Source: Pleurostoma richardsiae (lineage: Eukaryota; Ascomycota; Sordariomycetes; Calosphaeriales; Pleurostomataceae). From it: a stretch of DNA of 64,000 nucleotides. Below the pieces are notes generated by a model. That model searched no databases and was not told the origin of the DNA. It worked only from the letters and a program-made list of their open reading frames with translations. Location of the stretch: NCBI GenBank assembly GCA_030052745.1, contig JANBVO010000017.1, positions 1 to 64,000 on the forward strand, written 5' to 3'. Below are positions 1 to 12,666 of the stretch, piece after piece; position 1 is the stretch's first letter; each line of letters opens with the position of its first letter. The position numbers and the translations under genes are program-made.

Positions 1-3000
1 ACCGCGGCCAGGAGCGCCTCGCGCTGTTTGGCCCCCGTAAGGAACAGCCGCCGGAAGTAGACGACCTGCATGTTGACTAGGGCGCGCAGCCGCTGGTGCC
101 ACGAGGTGGCGGTCTTGCCTACGCGGATAAGCGCCGCGATGAAGGCCTCGTCCTCGCCCTGCCGCAGCGGAATGTTGGGCAGGTGGCGGTACACGTGGTA
201 GGCCAGGCGCATGAGCTCCGGGTCCTCCTTGACGTCCATCATGTGCAGGAACTGGTCGATGAACGGTTCCGGGAAGAACTGAACGAGCTGCGTGCACTCT
301 TGCGAGCTGAGCATCTGGTCCAGCCACACCAGCACCGTCTTGGAACCATTGGTGTAGCTGCTAGGCGTCTGCTGCCCAGGGGTGCGCTCGTGCCGCCACT
401 TCTCGAGGCGGGAGAACACTTCTCTAATAGCCGCGGAGAAATCTTCAGGCGCCTGGTACGGCCTAAGTCCGATCGACGACTCTTTCTTGTTCTCCTCGAG
501 CAGCGCAGTGACGTTCGGGAACGACTCGTGGTATCTTGTCCGGAAGATGGCAGCAATGACTCTGCCTATCGCCTCTCGCACCGACTTGTAAGGGTGGTCG
601 ATATGCGCCAGGAAATCCTCCAAGATCGGCTTTTCATTGCGGTAGTGCCATCCAGCGTCGCTAATGAGGAACTCCAGAAGCTGTACCTTAGACGACTCCT
701 TGAATGCCGCATTCGAAGACATGTCGAGTCGGAAGGAGTTGAGGCTCTCGACGAGCTCATGGGACTTGCGGGGGTCTTTGGACCCGATTACGAGGTGCAG
801 ACACGTCATCCAGTACTGCAAGTTATCGGGGGTGAGATCGTCCGCCAGAATGCTAAGCATCATCGGCGCCGCGAACCCCCATGCCTGGTTGCGTAGCTCG
901 AGCGGCTCATCTGTGCCGCACAGCAGTAGAGCACCAAGGATCTCGGACGTCGCACGATGCTGATGCTTATCGCTTCCATCGCCGTAGATTTCCTTGATGA
1001 GCTCCTTGACCTCCTCAAACTTGACCGCAGTGACGCCGTATTGCATGAGGTTGAAAATGTGCATGAGCAGCATCACGTTCTGCATGCGGAACCGGTCGGC
1101 AGACGCATCTCGAGGCTCCTGCTTCATGTAATCGAAGCATCGAGATATCCATTCCTTTGTTAAGATGCTCCCAACTTGCTCTCGCACCCTCGTCTCCGTC
1201 TCGTCGTAGTCTGTGAAGGGCTTGGGGTTCGCACTGACAGCAATGAATTTCTTGCCCCAGACCAGCCAGCCGGGGTGGTCGCTATCTACGAAGTACTCCG
1301 CGCCTTCGTCATACTTCTCAAAAGAAGCCAAAAATTTGTTAGTCCACTCGAGATCGTCGGTCGGAACCTGGATATTGAGCTTATTGAAGTCTTTCTCCTG
1401 CTCGGTCAGGTACTTTCGGTAATCGTGATCATATACGGCGCGCATGCTGATGCTGTTGAAGATAGCCGTGAAGGCGGCCTGGTAGTTGGCTCGCAGGCCC
1501 GGGTGGGGATCATTCGTGCCATTGGCGACGAGGCTGATGAATTCCGGCGGAGCGAGCGTATCGAACCGTAGGCAGCAGTTAGTCGCAAACATAGCGCACC
1601 TAGAGGCAACCTTCCAGTGCGCAACCTTCGCCTTCTCTGTCAGCTCAAGACCCAGAGCTGCCTTCTTCTCTTCGACCTTCTCCCGTCGCTCCAGGATGAA
1701 GTCATGCCTGCTCCCAATGGCCCGGGAGCAGTTGTCGGTAGGCTTGATCAGGTCGACCGTCTTCTCGTCTACGATGATCATCCTCTCGAATGGTTTTCCA
1801 AACTCAATCATAGGATACAGAGCTGTAGACCCCAGCTGCTGAATGGAGGTTTTATCGACACTCGCTGTCTCGATGTACATACGCATCAGTTCTGGTGCGA
1901 ACCGCCAGTCCTTCATGATGGTCTTGAGGAGAGACGTGAAGAGCAATGTGTACATCGCTCCCTTGATCCGGTCATGATCATTAGCGTCAAGCGCCTTGCG
2001 CAATCTGCCAAGAATGACGGGAATGACGAGTGGCCGACTCCCAATCAGCACCTTTAAGGAAGAGTCCTGGGCGCCTTGTGCTACTCTTCGCACCTCCGCA
2101 TATGAGGACACGCATGACTCGGCCAGGTCGAGGAGGAGCTGCTTGTCCAGGTCGCTCTTTCGGCGATAAGACGCGTTGTATTTGACTCTCTGGAGCTGGT
2201 AGGCATCAGCCCGCTTGATGAGAAGCGGCCGAGGGTACACCTTGCGCAGGCCGCTGATCTTGAAAGGTGAGATATCCGCCTTGTACAGCCTGACGAGCCG
2301 CTCGAGCGGGTGCGCTGAGCGCTCAATACCCACGTCAGTAATCCAGGTCCTGTAGGTGGCGTAGAGGGCAGTGAAGCAGGTGACATCGTCCTCTTGATTC
2401 GTGTTGAGGAAGGCGTGCGTCTTCGAAAGGAGCCGGCCAACATCTTCCCGCAGCTCATGGATCCGCGCGTAGTTCGGGTCCTTTCTATCTAAGGGATACC
2501 CGGCTGGGTATCGATACTGCCTCTTCAACTCCTCATCGTCGGCAACCTCAGCAAGCGGGTCCTCGTCTTCTTCCATGACCGCGTCTTCCTCTACTTGGTC
2601 AATGTTGCCGTTACCGTTCGCATGGCCGTTTGCTTCCCCGGACGCCCGATTCGGATCGAACAGAGTGGAAACACCGGAAATGACCAACCGAAGCTGAGTC
2701 AAGTTCCGCGACACTTCATCACCCCACTCCTTGTTCTTGCCCTTTCGGCTCACGGGCGTCTCGTCGCTCATTAGCAGCTCGAGACGCTTGGCAGCGGTAC
2801 CAGCCTGTGATTCGAAGAGCTCGATGGCGAACTGTATCTCTTCGGGAGAGGGACGATGCCATCGGATAGTCAGATCCGTAGGCGCCGTAGTACGCCCCCA
2901 GTCATCGACGTCCAGTCCCCTCTTGACTACGTCTGGCTCATATAGAGCGTTATCAATAGGATACGTGTGCGTTAAGTTGAGGAGAAGATGGTGGATGTAG

Positions 3001-5469
3001 TTGGATATGTGGATGGTCGGCAGGCCCCGGCACTTCTCTTGCATGTACTGAGCAATGCCGAAGAGCTCGGACCGGTACTTAAGGACTTCGCTTCCGACAT
3101 GGACGACGCACATGCTGAGCAAGCTAACGTGCCAGACAAGAGCCCTGTCCCTGGGTAAGACGTCTGTTCCACTACTGCGATCTGACGCGGCGCCGTTGTA
3201 GTCGATTTCGTTGCGGATGTTGACAATGAGCATCGGGATAAACACTTTGAGGGTCTTCTCGGGGTTGACCTTGCACAGGGCGTTACAGATCCAGGCCATC
3301 GCGTCTCTAGCCTGATGTACAACATGTGTCGACACAAAAGCGGACAGCTTATCAAGAGTCATGTCGAAAAGCTCTGGCGACAAAGTGGCAAAGAGTGGTG
3401 TGAGTGCTGCTGGCAGGGTATTGATGACATTATCTTCAGGAGACCCTGTGCGGAGGTGGGACGAGTCTGGTAAGTTCTCCAGGAGCGTGAAGACTTTGCC
3501 GAGCAGAGCAAGGATGAATTCCCCGAACCCAGCTGTTGACGATCGCACGATATTCGCCTCGTCCTCGTCAGTCAGCTCCTCATCGTAGTTGATCTTGACG
3601 TCCTGCCCTTCAAGCTCCATGCGTTCCATTTGTCCCTGTACCCACTGTACCGCCAAGGTTGTGTCATGGACCTCGCCGTCTTCCCTGGTCAGAGGAACAA
3701 ATGGAATGCTATAGGCAACGCTCTGGATGAAGTTAAGCGTGTATTGCGTCTTTCCAAGGTCGTTGGCGTCGATACCAGGCAACGCCAATGCTAGCAGGGC
3801 CGTGATGTGGCACCTGAAACCCTTTTGTTTGGACATGATATTGGCGATCATCTGCAGCCCGCAAAGACTCGATGTCGTGCGGTGGACTTCTACAAGCCCT
3901 TGCAAGCTGGGGTAGAATCTCTGAAGCGCCCCAGGGAGCATGATGCTCGGCTCAAGGTAGGCCAAGCCCTGCAGAGTCGAATAGTAGTAGTTGACCACCT
4001 TGGAACTCTTGGCAAACAAGCCCATGAAGGTGACCTCCTTCAATGCTAGCACGAACCGCTTCTTCAATTCGTCGTTAATGCGGCGGTCCGCTGGAGTATC
4101 CAACTCCCCACTCTGTTCTCGGTTCCAGCGCGAAACAAAGATGTCGGTAAGGAAGAAGGTCAGCTGTGCTAAGAAGCTCGTCCATGACCCTTGGTTGGAT
4201 GGGTGGAAGAATGTGTCGATGGATTCTAGTAAACCCTCGAGATTCGACATGACAGAGCTCTCCTGGCCCAGACACTTAGGAGATAGGGAGTGGGCGATCC
4301 AACGGGCAATCATATACGGTACAGGATACTTCTTCTTATCCTTTTCCAGGAATATGCCGAGGCCGGAATTGCCGTCCAGCGAGGAGTAAGGAGACGTAGC
4401 CTGGCCCACCGGTATCTCGGTCAAGCGTAGAATGGCCGTGAAAACGAGGTCTGATTGCTCCTTGGTCAATATGCCGTGCTCACCAAAAGGCACATGCTGA
4501 CACTGGAGATAATCCCTAGCCATCCTCGAGAAGATGTCTATAAAAACAACGTCAAAGGACTTGGATCTCGTCATAAGCGACCACAGGTGGAAAAAGGTCG
4601 GCACAAAGTCCGAAGGCTGGGACTGTGGCTCTGTGGGAGGAGCAGCACTGGTGGGAACCAGGACGTTGATGGCACCAACCACCACATAGGCATTTGTCAT
4701 GTCTGACGTGCTAAAGTAGGGGAGTATCTCCTCGAGCATCTCTCGCCTGTCTTTGGGGTCGAAATAGGACTGCGCATGCAAGCATAGCTTAAAGAGGTGC
4801 TTATTAGACCTTCTCCGGTTTGTCTGATGCGAGGCGGTCTCGGAGGGGAATACGAAGCCCTTGAGCTCCTTCCATAGCGGTCTCCAGTCGAGGATCAAGT
4901 CCTCGCCGGGCTTCAGGTAGTGTTTCTTCCTGTAAGAGGAGCAATTAGCCAATATGCATGCATTAGTAAGATTAAGAGAGTAGTACGAACCTTGTCAAAG
5001 TGATAACCATCTTGGTAAAGCGGTCCCCCGTATTGCTGTCCAGCCCCGGTGCCAACGCAAGATGGTAGTAGAGCGTAGCCAGCTTAGCACGCAGCTCACG
5101 GGTCATCTCAAACTTCAGGTTCAGCCATCCCTGCAGCTCGCGCGTCCAGTGCAGCGCTCCTGGCGAGAAGTCTTCGGCCTTGACGGCAATATAGAGGTTC
5201 TTGAGGATGCCGGCGAGGGCGGCATCACGCTGATCCTCCTCTTCGACTTCGAAGGGCAGCTGATTAAAGTAGCTGAATGTTCGCGGCCGGTAACGCTTCT
5301 TGTCGTCCTCGTCGGGCCCGGTGGGGAAGACGGGCAGACCGGGAGAGGTGGCTCGGGAGATCGTCTCGACGGAGGAGAGGTTGTTGGCGAGGAACTGTGC
5401 AGCGTGAGAGACCGCGGCGGCGGGCACGCCGACCGAAGGCTGGGAGTGCGGCTCGGAAATCTCGTCCAT
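1..5469 (-). CDS. BLM10: Proteasome activator BLM10/PA200, 3' end cut by the window edge
   Basis: This is the fungal homologue of Blm10/PA200, a very large HEAT-repeat protein that caps the 20S proteasome in nucleus and cytosol and opens its gate without ATP. Exon 1 is 4991-5469 and exon 2 runs from 4929 to base 1. The 61-bp intron (4930-4990) has a GTTCGT donor and TTACAG acceptor and joins ...TLTR to KKHYLKPGEDL. About 1,802 residues are visible, and roughly 180 C-terminal residues should lie outside the window. Family hallmarks include the N-terminal RPRTFSYFNQLPFEVE and LHWTRELQGWLNLKFEMT stretches and a long helical body with an acidic insert near the middle. The ATG at 5469 (MDEISEPH) is chosen because the slightly longer frame opens with GTG at 5475. 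The recognition rests on remembered family similarity and is strong for this length. Confidence 0.88.
4930..4990 (-). other. Intron of the BLM10 gene
   Basis: The 61-bp intron has donor AG|GTTCGT and acceptor CTCTTACAG. A TACTAA-like branch sequence lies inside it. Removing it restores a continuous frame across a segment conserved in the family. Confidence 0.85.
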
Positions 5470-7550
5470 TTTCACCTTCTCGCCTCAACAACAGCGCCGT
5501 CAGCGGCTAGCAGGCGTCGCACGACAACAATGAGGACACCAGCCGATCGGAGCGAGGAGAGTATATCTGCCGACCCGCGGTCGCACGAGACGGCCGCAGC
5601 TATTCCGAACGGGAGAGGATCGGCAACAAAGGACAGAGTTTGAAGCGTTGGGGGGCGGAGGAGAGCAGCTGGGCTCTATGATATACAGGTCGTTCTTAAC
5701 AGGGAGTTCGCTCGTGGTGATGGCGGAGAGCTCTCTGATGACATTTCGTCCCCAAGCGGAGACAGGAAGGCCTTGTAACGAGGTCTCGTGGCCGAGCTCA
5801 GCCTGCGTATCCAGACAGCTGGACTAAGCTCCGAAGCTTGTCACACGTTGCAAAGCGGGCTCTCGCGTCGGCGCGTCCGGATTTGGAATCGTCAATTGGA
5901 GGTTCGCAATGGCCGGAGGGGATTCGCGCTCGGTGAATGGGGCGATCGGCCGGTAAGCTGCACCGGAGTGGCGCGAGCTCTCAATGAAGACGGGAGTGTC
6001 GAGGCTTAGGCTCTGCGATGCTCTATTCAGTGCAATCTATGCTGTCGAGTCAAATAAACTTTTCAAAATGAGGTCGCATCGACCGAAGCTGTAGCGGGCC
6101 TGGGTGTCAGTCAAAGCTGAGGTATGTCTGGATACCGTGGTGTCTGTTCTGTCCCGCCTGATGTTGTTGCAGCCTCGCTCGCGGACATAACAAGACGCAG
6201 CGCCATCAGGCTGGAGGGAGGCTCGAGGTCGATAAGAGACTTACCGGGCACTGATACAGGTGATCTGCTCGATAAGGCATAAAAGTACGCTGCACTTTTG
6301 TATGCACTTTGCTGCGTCTCTGGAAGGTGGTTCGTTGGATGCGCCGCGCGGGACGGAGATGAAGCTGCACGAGCTGCACGCACGCTTACTTCATCGATCC
6401 ACCGGCAGCAGCGCCAACGCCTGCGTGGCCAGTGCGTTGCCTGCCGTAGGCGACAAAAGCAGTACGCAGCGTTTCCTGTTATCACACTATCAAGCTCACT
6501 GCTCTGATACCGCTAATTCCGTTAGAATGCTAAGCCCACACCGCCAGCCGTGTCCTTCTGTCGTTGGGTGGCCTGCAGCGCTGGCGCAGCTTGCCGGTTC
6601 CGCGAACCTCTCGGAAAGCAGCCGCGAACGCTGGCCTTGGTTATTATTGTTCAAGGGTCGTCCCGCTGGCTCTGGTGTCGGCAGGTCTTGAAGGTATGAT
6701 AGAATCAGTGCAGCGAATCAACCGTTGATATCTCTCTCAATTGTTGAGAGACACAGACTCTGCAAGTTGCAAGTAGAAATGATTGATGGATGACTCGGTG
6801 ACGAAGTCGATTCGAGAAACTGAGGCTACCCCAAATAGAATACTCCGTACACGACTGTGTCTCGCATTTATATCCGTCTCTCGCCCTCAGAAAGAGAATT
6901 CGCCAGCACAACAGTGATCCATACGCATACAACTCCTGGCCCGAAACGGGTTCCGGCGAGAGAGGCAGCCATCGACTGACGTGCTGCTGCCACTCTTCGC
7001 TCATGGTCATGCGTCAAGGGCAGCAGGCGATGCGGCGTCGCCACTATTACCACCCATGTACAGGCAGGCGGCCACGCAGGTACGCAAGCACACCGCACGT
7101 CCCAGGGCGCCATTGAGCCGCCTCCGCGCACTCCGCTCGCCTCGGGACAACTGCCTCAGCCTCCGTCATTCTCCAGTCGGGCAAACTCAATTCACATTGT
7201 CCGGACTCGGTACTTCGTACTTACACGATTCTTTCCACAGTGACTAAGCTTCAAAGCTGGCTCGTATTCGACAGCTCACCACCAGCCACACACGATCGAC
7301 TCCTGCTTACAACATCACAGCCACGCCTGTGCTCCGTAGACGCTCGTTTTTGCCTTTCACATTGCTGATATCCTTCTATTGTCTCCGTCCTGCCTATCAA
7401 AGAAATGCTCCAAAAGAGCGACATTCGAGACATTGACCAGCAAGTCTCCTCACAGAGGTAACAAAGGAAAATGCACCCAAGCTCGCGCACAACACAACAC
7501 CGTCAACACCTCCCGAAGTTCCCATCCTGAGATGATCTCAATCCCCGCCC
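5470..7550. other. Intergenic region between two minus-strand genes
   Basis: This stretch holds the promoter and 5' leader of BLM10 at its left end and the 3' flank of the 7551-8527 gene at its right end. Several frames stay open for 70-140 codons (for example 6111-6485 minus and 6260-6691 plus), but they overlap each other. They show no domain and no splice-supported continuation. I see no RNA gene or repeat here. Confidence 0.6.
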
Positions 7551-8527
7551 CTACTCCACTTTCTGAGCCGCGTCGAGAGCCATAGACAGCAGCTTCCACG
7601 CCCCGGCGCCCAGGAACTCGACAGTGTCGCCCACGAAGTGGCGCATGACGATCCGCCAGCTCGCCGGCTCCTCGGCCACGAGCCTCGCGGGCGCCAGGCA
7701 CGAGCTGACGGCGACGGTGGCCGCCGCGGCCAGCAGGAGGCCGCGGCGCCGGGACGGCTTGGAGGCCTTCGAGGCGCGGCCAGCAGCCTTGCCCGGCTTG
7801 GTCCGCGCGGGCTTGGACACGCGGAACTGGCGCCGTGAGAGCGCCCTGTCGAAGTCTCGGCGGCTGATCTCGACGCAGTCCTTGGTGCGATCGCGGTTGA
7901 TTCGGCGTCCGGCGTTTTCTGTAGAGCGGCGCGATGCCACCAGCTGCCGAGCGAGCGCTCTCATGGCTGCTTCACTCATCAGAGGAGAATCCGGGCTGGT
8001 GGCTGTAGGGCTCGAATGAATGACTAGGCGCTCAGCAGGTTGGATACGTCCCCAGAGGCACGCTGCAGGCGCAGGATTTGGGCTAGTGACTGGGGAGCTC
8101 GTCGAGGAATCAGAAGAGCGCGACGGCGTTTCCGGGACTGGAGCTGCCTCAATGATGGTCGAGGAGCCTGGAGAGTTTGTCTCAGGCTGAGCGAGACTAT
8201 CTGCTTGCCGTGAGAGTTGCGCTTCGCCGAAACGGATCGGAGCGCTTTCGTCCCACGTATGATCCATCCTGGTCGGCACCCGAAGTGTCCCCTTGAGCCA
8301 CCTGCTTTTCTTCAAGTCACACTCGTTTGTCGAATAGCTGGGGCTTTGGCTTTGACGTACGGCACTTGAATCGTCCTCCTGGCAGTGCCTCGACGTCTGC
8401 GGTGTCTTCGAAGACTTGATGAATCAACGCTCCCTGTTCTACTTGTCAACAAGGCCTTGGGTTCCAGATTTATAGAAAACCCACCCTTCGATGGACTCGC
8501 TAGGCAACGCAAGCTCGTGGCAGACAT
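7551..8527 (-). CDS. Hypothetical single-pass membrane protein (305 aa)
   Basis: I do not recognise this protein. Two exons are needed, 8361-8527 and 7551-8301. The intron at 8302-8360 (59 bp) begins GTACGT and ends AAAGCAG, and phases agree (P56 spans the junction). The downstream frame alone would start with TTG at 8315, so the real start is the ATG at 8527. The N-terminal half is basic and serine-rich, followed by a proline/serine region. A basic block (about 191-242) rich in Lys and Arg precedes one hydrophobic segment at about 243-260 (GLLLAAAATVAVSSCLAP). A short C-terminal tail follows. The lysine-rich flank suggests a cytosolic N-terminus (inference). Localisation and role are unknown. 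Confidence 0.6.
8302..8360 (-). other. Intron of the 7551-8527 gene
   Basis: This 59-bp intron has a consensus GTACGT donor and GCAG acceptor and joins two open frames that otherwise overlap by four bases. Donor phase (two bases) and acceptor phase (one base) match. Confidence 0.7.
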
Positions 8528-9958
8528 TGTTTCGTAGTCCCATTTGCCATGTTCAGTGAAACTCAGCTATGACCCCATGCACTGTTAACCCTCTTCAGTA
8601 GCTTTGTTGGCTTCTTTGAGGAGACCCCCTGTGCTTTCGATTTGACAGAGGGCTGAGACACGCGTTTAAAGAAGTCGCGGCCAGCGTGCTCTCAGCTTGT
8701 CGGAGTATGAACCCACTTCTCGGCCGAGTCTTTGTCTGACCAGCCTCGGACAGTGGCCCAGTCTTCTAATACGAAGTGTATTGTTCTCCTTCCAAGGTAT
8801 TGAAACTTCGTCCCAGTGCCACGGTGCCCGCAGCGGTCAATGCTTTGCGCCTTGGCTTGATATTCCTCGTTGTTCATGCAGTGCGGGACCGGCGTCCGAT
8901 GATTGCTAGTCGAAAGCAGCGAGGTGCGTGCCCTAGATCACAGAAATCAAGTCAGTAAATGGTGTCTCGAGCAGCAGCGAGCTTCTGGGGTTTGAAGGCT
9001 ATTTAGTGTGTGACTGCGTACGAGTTCACTATCTCCTCTCGTGTTTGTCGGGAAAGTTTCTGCTGAGCTCGAGTATCAGCTCAATGAGAAGCTGTTGACA
9101 CGATAGCTCGAGTTTCATATACCGATGACGTCGCATGTGTCTGAAAGATTCGAGATCTAATTGTGTACTCGACGAAATATGCACGCCGGAGCTGGACCCT
9201 GGAGGGAGACGGCGCCACATTACTGTCAGACAGAGATGAGCAAGGAATCCAAAGATCCCACCAAAGTCCAAGAAGTGCCGAGATAGTTAAGGGTAGGCGC
9301 TCTTTTATACCTCCTACCATAGCCAGGTCCGTCCCAACCCTCACATCGACGCCCAGTAGAAAGCAAAATCAGCACTTCGAGGAAATACGTACCATAAACG
9401 CCATCGCAATTCCTGCGTGGCTTCTATCCTCTAGCATCCCATCACCGTCCGTCGATCTCCCGCTGTAAACGAACTTTTGGCAGGGCTTACTGGATAGAAG
9501 CGTCTCGCGACATGATCACCAAAGGAGCATCAAAAGGCACATCTCTCTGAGTTTGGCAGCAGCGAAAGTATCTGGGAAAATCTGTGTTCATTGATCTAGA
9601 AAACTTATAACGGTCTGTGCCGTGAAGGTCCTCAAATAAATGCTCATCTAGTGAGCGGACTCTAGAAGTCTCATCTATGCTTCGTTCATACTGTCCTGAC
9701 TGAGCCTCATGAGCGTCATCAGTATCATCCTCATCCCGTCGTAGCGAATCGTTATGCCCTTTGGGCCACAAACAAATCATCCCTTTTGGCCTCATTCGAT
9801 ACCGGTTGCCGTTCTGACAACTCGAAGAGGGAGATACCCTAAAACCCGACCGTCATTTCGAACCAAGCAAAGCCTTCGATCAGACACCGTCTTGCTTCCG
9901 CAGTTCTCTCCGTGGTATCACAGCCACGGCAACATATCTCATTTCCGTCGTTAATCAA
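8528..9958. other. Intergenic region with a weak candidate gene on the minus strand
   Basis: No confident gene was found. On the minus strand, 9487-9795 is open from a true ATG (MRPKGMICLWPKGHND) for 102 codons with an acidic, charged composition. Its end overlaps a GTAAGC donor-like site. Further along, 9029-9271 is open and begins with a hydrophobic stretch (FGGIFGFLAHLCLTVMW), and a GTACGT donor-like site lies near 9391. These could be exons of one small membrane protein, but I could not find acceptors that join them convincingly. Confidence 0.35.
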
Positions 9959-12666
9959 TCAAGCCTTCTCCATCTCGACGATCATCTCGATCTCCTCGTA
10001 TTTCTCGCGGACCTGGGGGTCCTGGCTCTGGCGCAGCTCGTTGAACTTGTTCTCGAGGTAGGTCGCGGAACGCATGCACTGGGAATCCTGCCACGACAGA
10101 CGGTGAGTCAAACGTTCCTTAAAGGGGGAAATAAACAGAACAGGGCACTTACTCTAGCCATGAGCTCGAAGTCGAGCTGGTACTTGACAAGGTTCTGCTG
10201 GAAGATCACCTCCTCATCGGCGGTCCAGACCATGAGGCTGTCATCGAAGGACAGCACGTCATCCAACTGATCGTCCACGGGGCCATCGTAGGTAGTGATG
10301 TTTGCATCATTGGTCTGCGGGTAGGAGATCGCGACGGCAGAATCCTGAACGAGCAGTGCCGGGTTGATGATCTCCTGGTTGCAGTTGAACATTCCGAAGT
10401 TGTTCATATTGTCGGCAGTCATGGCGGGATCCAAGATTTGAGAAAGGTTGGCATCGTCGACATTCGCAGTGCCATTGGCGAAGGCACCGTCATTCTGGTG
10501 AGGAAAGGCGGAGAATTCGCCCGCGAAGTTGAATTCATAGCTGTCAAGGGTCGAGGAATATGACTCAGCACCGTTGTCGAAGCCGGTGAAGTCATCGCCC
10601 AAGCCTCCCATCAGGGTCTCTCCGTTGACAGGCACGTGGTTGGCAAGAATTGCACTGATCAGGGTATCTGCGTTGTAAGAAGTTCCAGTAGTAGCATCTC
10701 CGCGAGCACTGGCGGTGGTCGAAGTGACTGCGTTAGCAGTTGCATCATTTCCTCCAGTAGATGTCGCTCCGGCAGTCGAGACGTTGTTGGTGGCAGACTG
10801 GTTGACGAAGAAATTCTCGTCGAAATCTTCGCCAACACAACCTGCCATAGCAGAGAGTGCAGATGAGGGAACTCCATTCGCCTAGAATGGGTCGCTGTGG
10901 CCTCCATCCGTCAAAACGCCAGTGAGAGACGCGCCGTCCGTAATGTTACGGGACATGTCGTTCATCGTAGTGTGCGTCATCCCATTCATCGTGCTAGGCA
11001 GCATGCCGTTCATTGCCACCAGAGAGTTGTTGTTCATGATAGCAGGAGCCATGCCATTACTCGTAGTGAGAGGCATGTTGTTTATGACCGTCTGAGAGGT
11101 GTTGTTCCCGATAGTGGGAGCCGTGCCGTTGGCTGCGGTGGGAGCCATTCCATTCGTCGTGGTAGGAGGCTTGCCGTTCATAGCCGCCGGCGAGGTGTTG
11201 TTCATGATAGTGGGAGCCATGCCGTTGTTCGTGGTGGGGGCCAAGTTGTTCATAGCGGTGGGAGGCATGCCGCTCATCATGACTAGAGGCGAGCTGTCCA
11301 TAGTCGTGGGAGAGCTGTCATTCGCAGTGCTTTGAGGGCTATTGTCCAGAGTGGAGAGAGCGTCGCTAATTAGCGAGCCGAGAGAAGTGTCGCTCATGCC
11401 GGTAGCAGAGGTATCATTCATAGTCGTGGGAGTGGCAATGCTCATGGCGGCCGAAGCACCAGTGCTGATCTCGGACGTGGCCATGACAGGAGAATCGTCA
11501 AGAGTCAAAGGGTGAGCAGCGCTGGCCCCCTGCTTCTTCAAGGCTGCCTTCGAAGGCTTGCGAGCCGTCTGCTGCTTCTTGGCGGGTCTACCATCGCTTC
11601 CAAGGGCCGCCGCGTTCATGCGCTTGCCATTGCCATTCTTCCTGGTGATCTGGACCGTCTTGGAGATCGGCAGAGAAGGAGCGGGAAAGACCGAAGTTGA
11701 ATGAGTCTCGGGAGTTTGAGGAGCGGTGGGTTGCGGCTGCGGCTTCTTGACAGGAGATCCGCGGCGGGGCGGGACATTGTTAGGCGTAACCGGGGCATCC
11801 TGCTGAACCAACTCATCGGTGCAGAATTGCATGAACGGTTCCATCTGGTCATCAGCGAGCTGCTGGAGCATCTTCTGTCCAGTGGTTGTGGCGCTGGCAC
11901 CCGCAGGCTTGCGCGCCTGGATGCGAGGCGGCGAGAGAATTGTCTCATGGTCGCTGACATTCAGAGTAGTATTCTTGGTGACACGCGCTGGTTGCTTCTG
12001 AGCAGTCGACGTGATGATAGGGGTGGAAGACTTGCGAGGGCCCACGGACGTGGCCTTCCGAGGACTGCTTGACACGGACTGAGGCGGAGACTTGAGCATG
12101 GCAATCTGACGATCGATATCCTGGGCAGTCATGTCGCCCTGCGAAACTCTGGTAGGACCGTTGGTGGGTACAACAGGAGAGACTTTAGCCTTGCCGATGC
12201 CCCTCTGGCCCTTAGCTGGAGCCTTGCTGGTTTTGCCGACGCTGAACTCGGTAGGGGACTTGCTGGCTGTGGCTGGGGTGTTGTCGATCTCGCTAGAGGA
12301 GCTGCTCACAGCAGTTAGGCCCTTGGTTGAGGTTTTGGACCCTTTTCCCACAATTCTCGGTATGTAGGAAGCAGTGTCGGACAAGGCAGCCACGTCGATG
12401 GCGGAAACGCCGCTGTTCAATTTATTCATGAGATTGCTGATGCGGACATCATGAGCATCGTTGATCGCGGCGCTGAAGGTGCAGACCGGGTTAGTGCAGC
12501 GGAACTGAGAGTCGCTAGAGCCGAAGAAGGCGACGTTCAGGGGGCGAGTCTCGCGGATGAGGACGAAGCAGACGCCCTCCGTAGAGCGGCGGTGGCACTC
12601 ATAGGTATCGGCGAGGCTGGTGGGCCAGTTGCAGCCCGGGCACTTCATATCAACCTCGATACACAT
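9959..12666 (-). CDS. Hypothetical protein with C-terminal octapeptide repeat (844 aa in the spliced model)
   Basis: I do not recognise this family. The N-terminus (MCIEVDMKCPGCN) carries a CxxC and further cysteines and histidine in the first 75 residues, perhaps a metal-binding module (inference). A long Ser/Thr/Pro-rich region with basic patches follows, then about 13-16 octapeptide repeats, then an acidic Asn/Asp-rich segment. A charged helical end closes the protein (ends VEMEKA). Exon 3 (9959-10087) is joined by a solid GTAAGT..GGCAG intron (10088-10152). The frame from 12666 stops at 10882, and only 33 bases separate that stop from the next ATG at 10848. I therefore propose an intron at 10842-10949 (GTAACA donor, ATGGCAG acceptor, matching phase). 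That junction is the weak point, and the alternative is two proteins. Confidence 0.55.
10088..10152 (-). other. Intron near the 3' end of the 9959-12666 gene
   Basis: This 65-bp intron has a perfect GTAAGT donor and a GGCAG acceptor in phase 0. It joins ...ELMAR to DSQCMRSATYLENK. Confidence 0.8.
10957..11268 (-). repeat. 24-bp coding repeat: 13 octapeptide units
   Basis: Thirteen consecutive units of eight residues fit the pattern x-x-P-T-x-x-N-(N/G/D); examples are MPPTAMNN, LAPTTNNG, MAPTIMNN and TAPTIGNN. Two to three more diverged units (SSPTTMDS, SPLVMMSG) extend it to about 11316. The DNA has drifted between units but the period is constant at 24 bases. Confidence 0.85.

Noticed and set aside
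5470-5475. Start of BLM10 two codons further upstream
   Set aside because: The codon there is GTG. The first ATG is at 5469.
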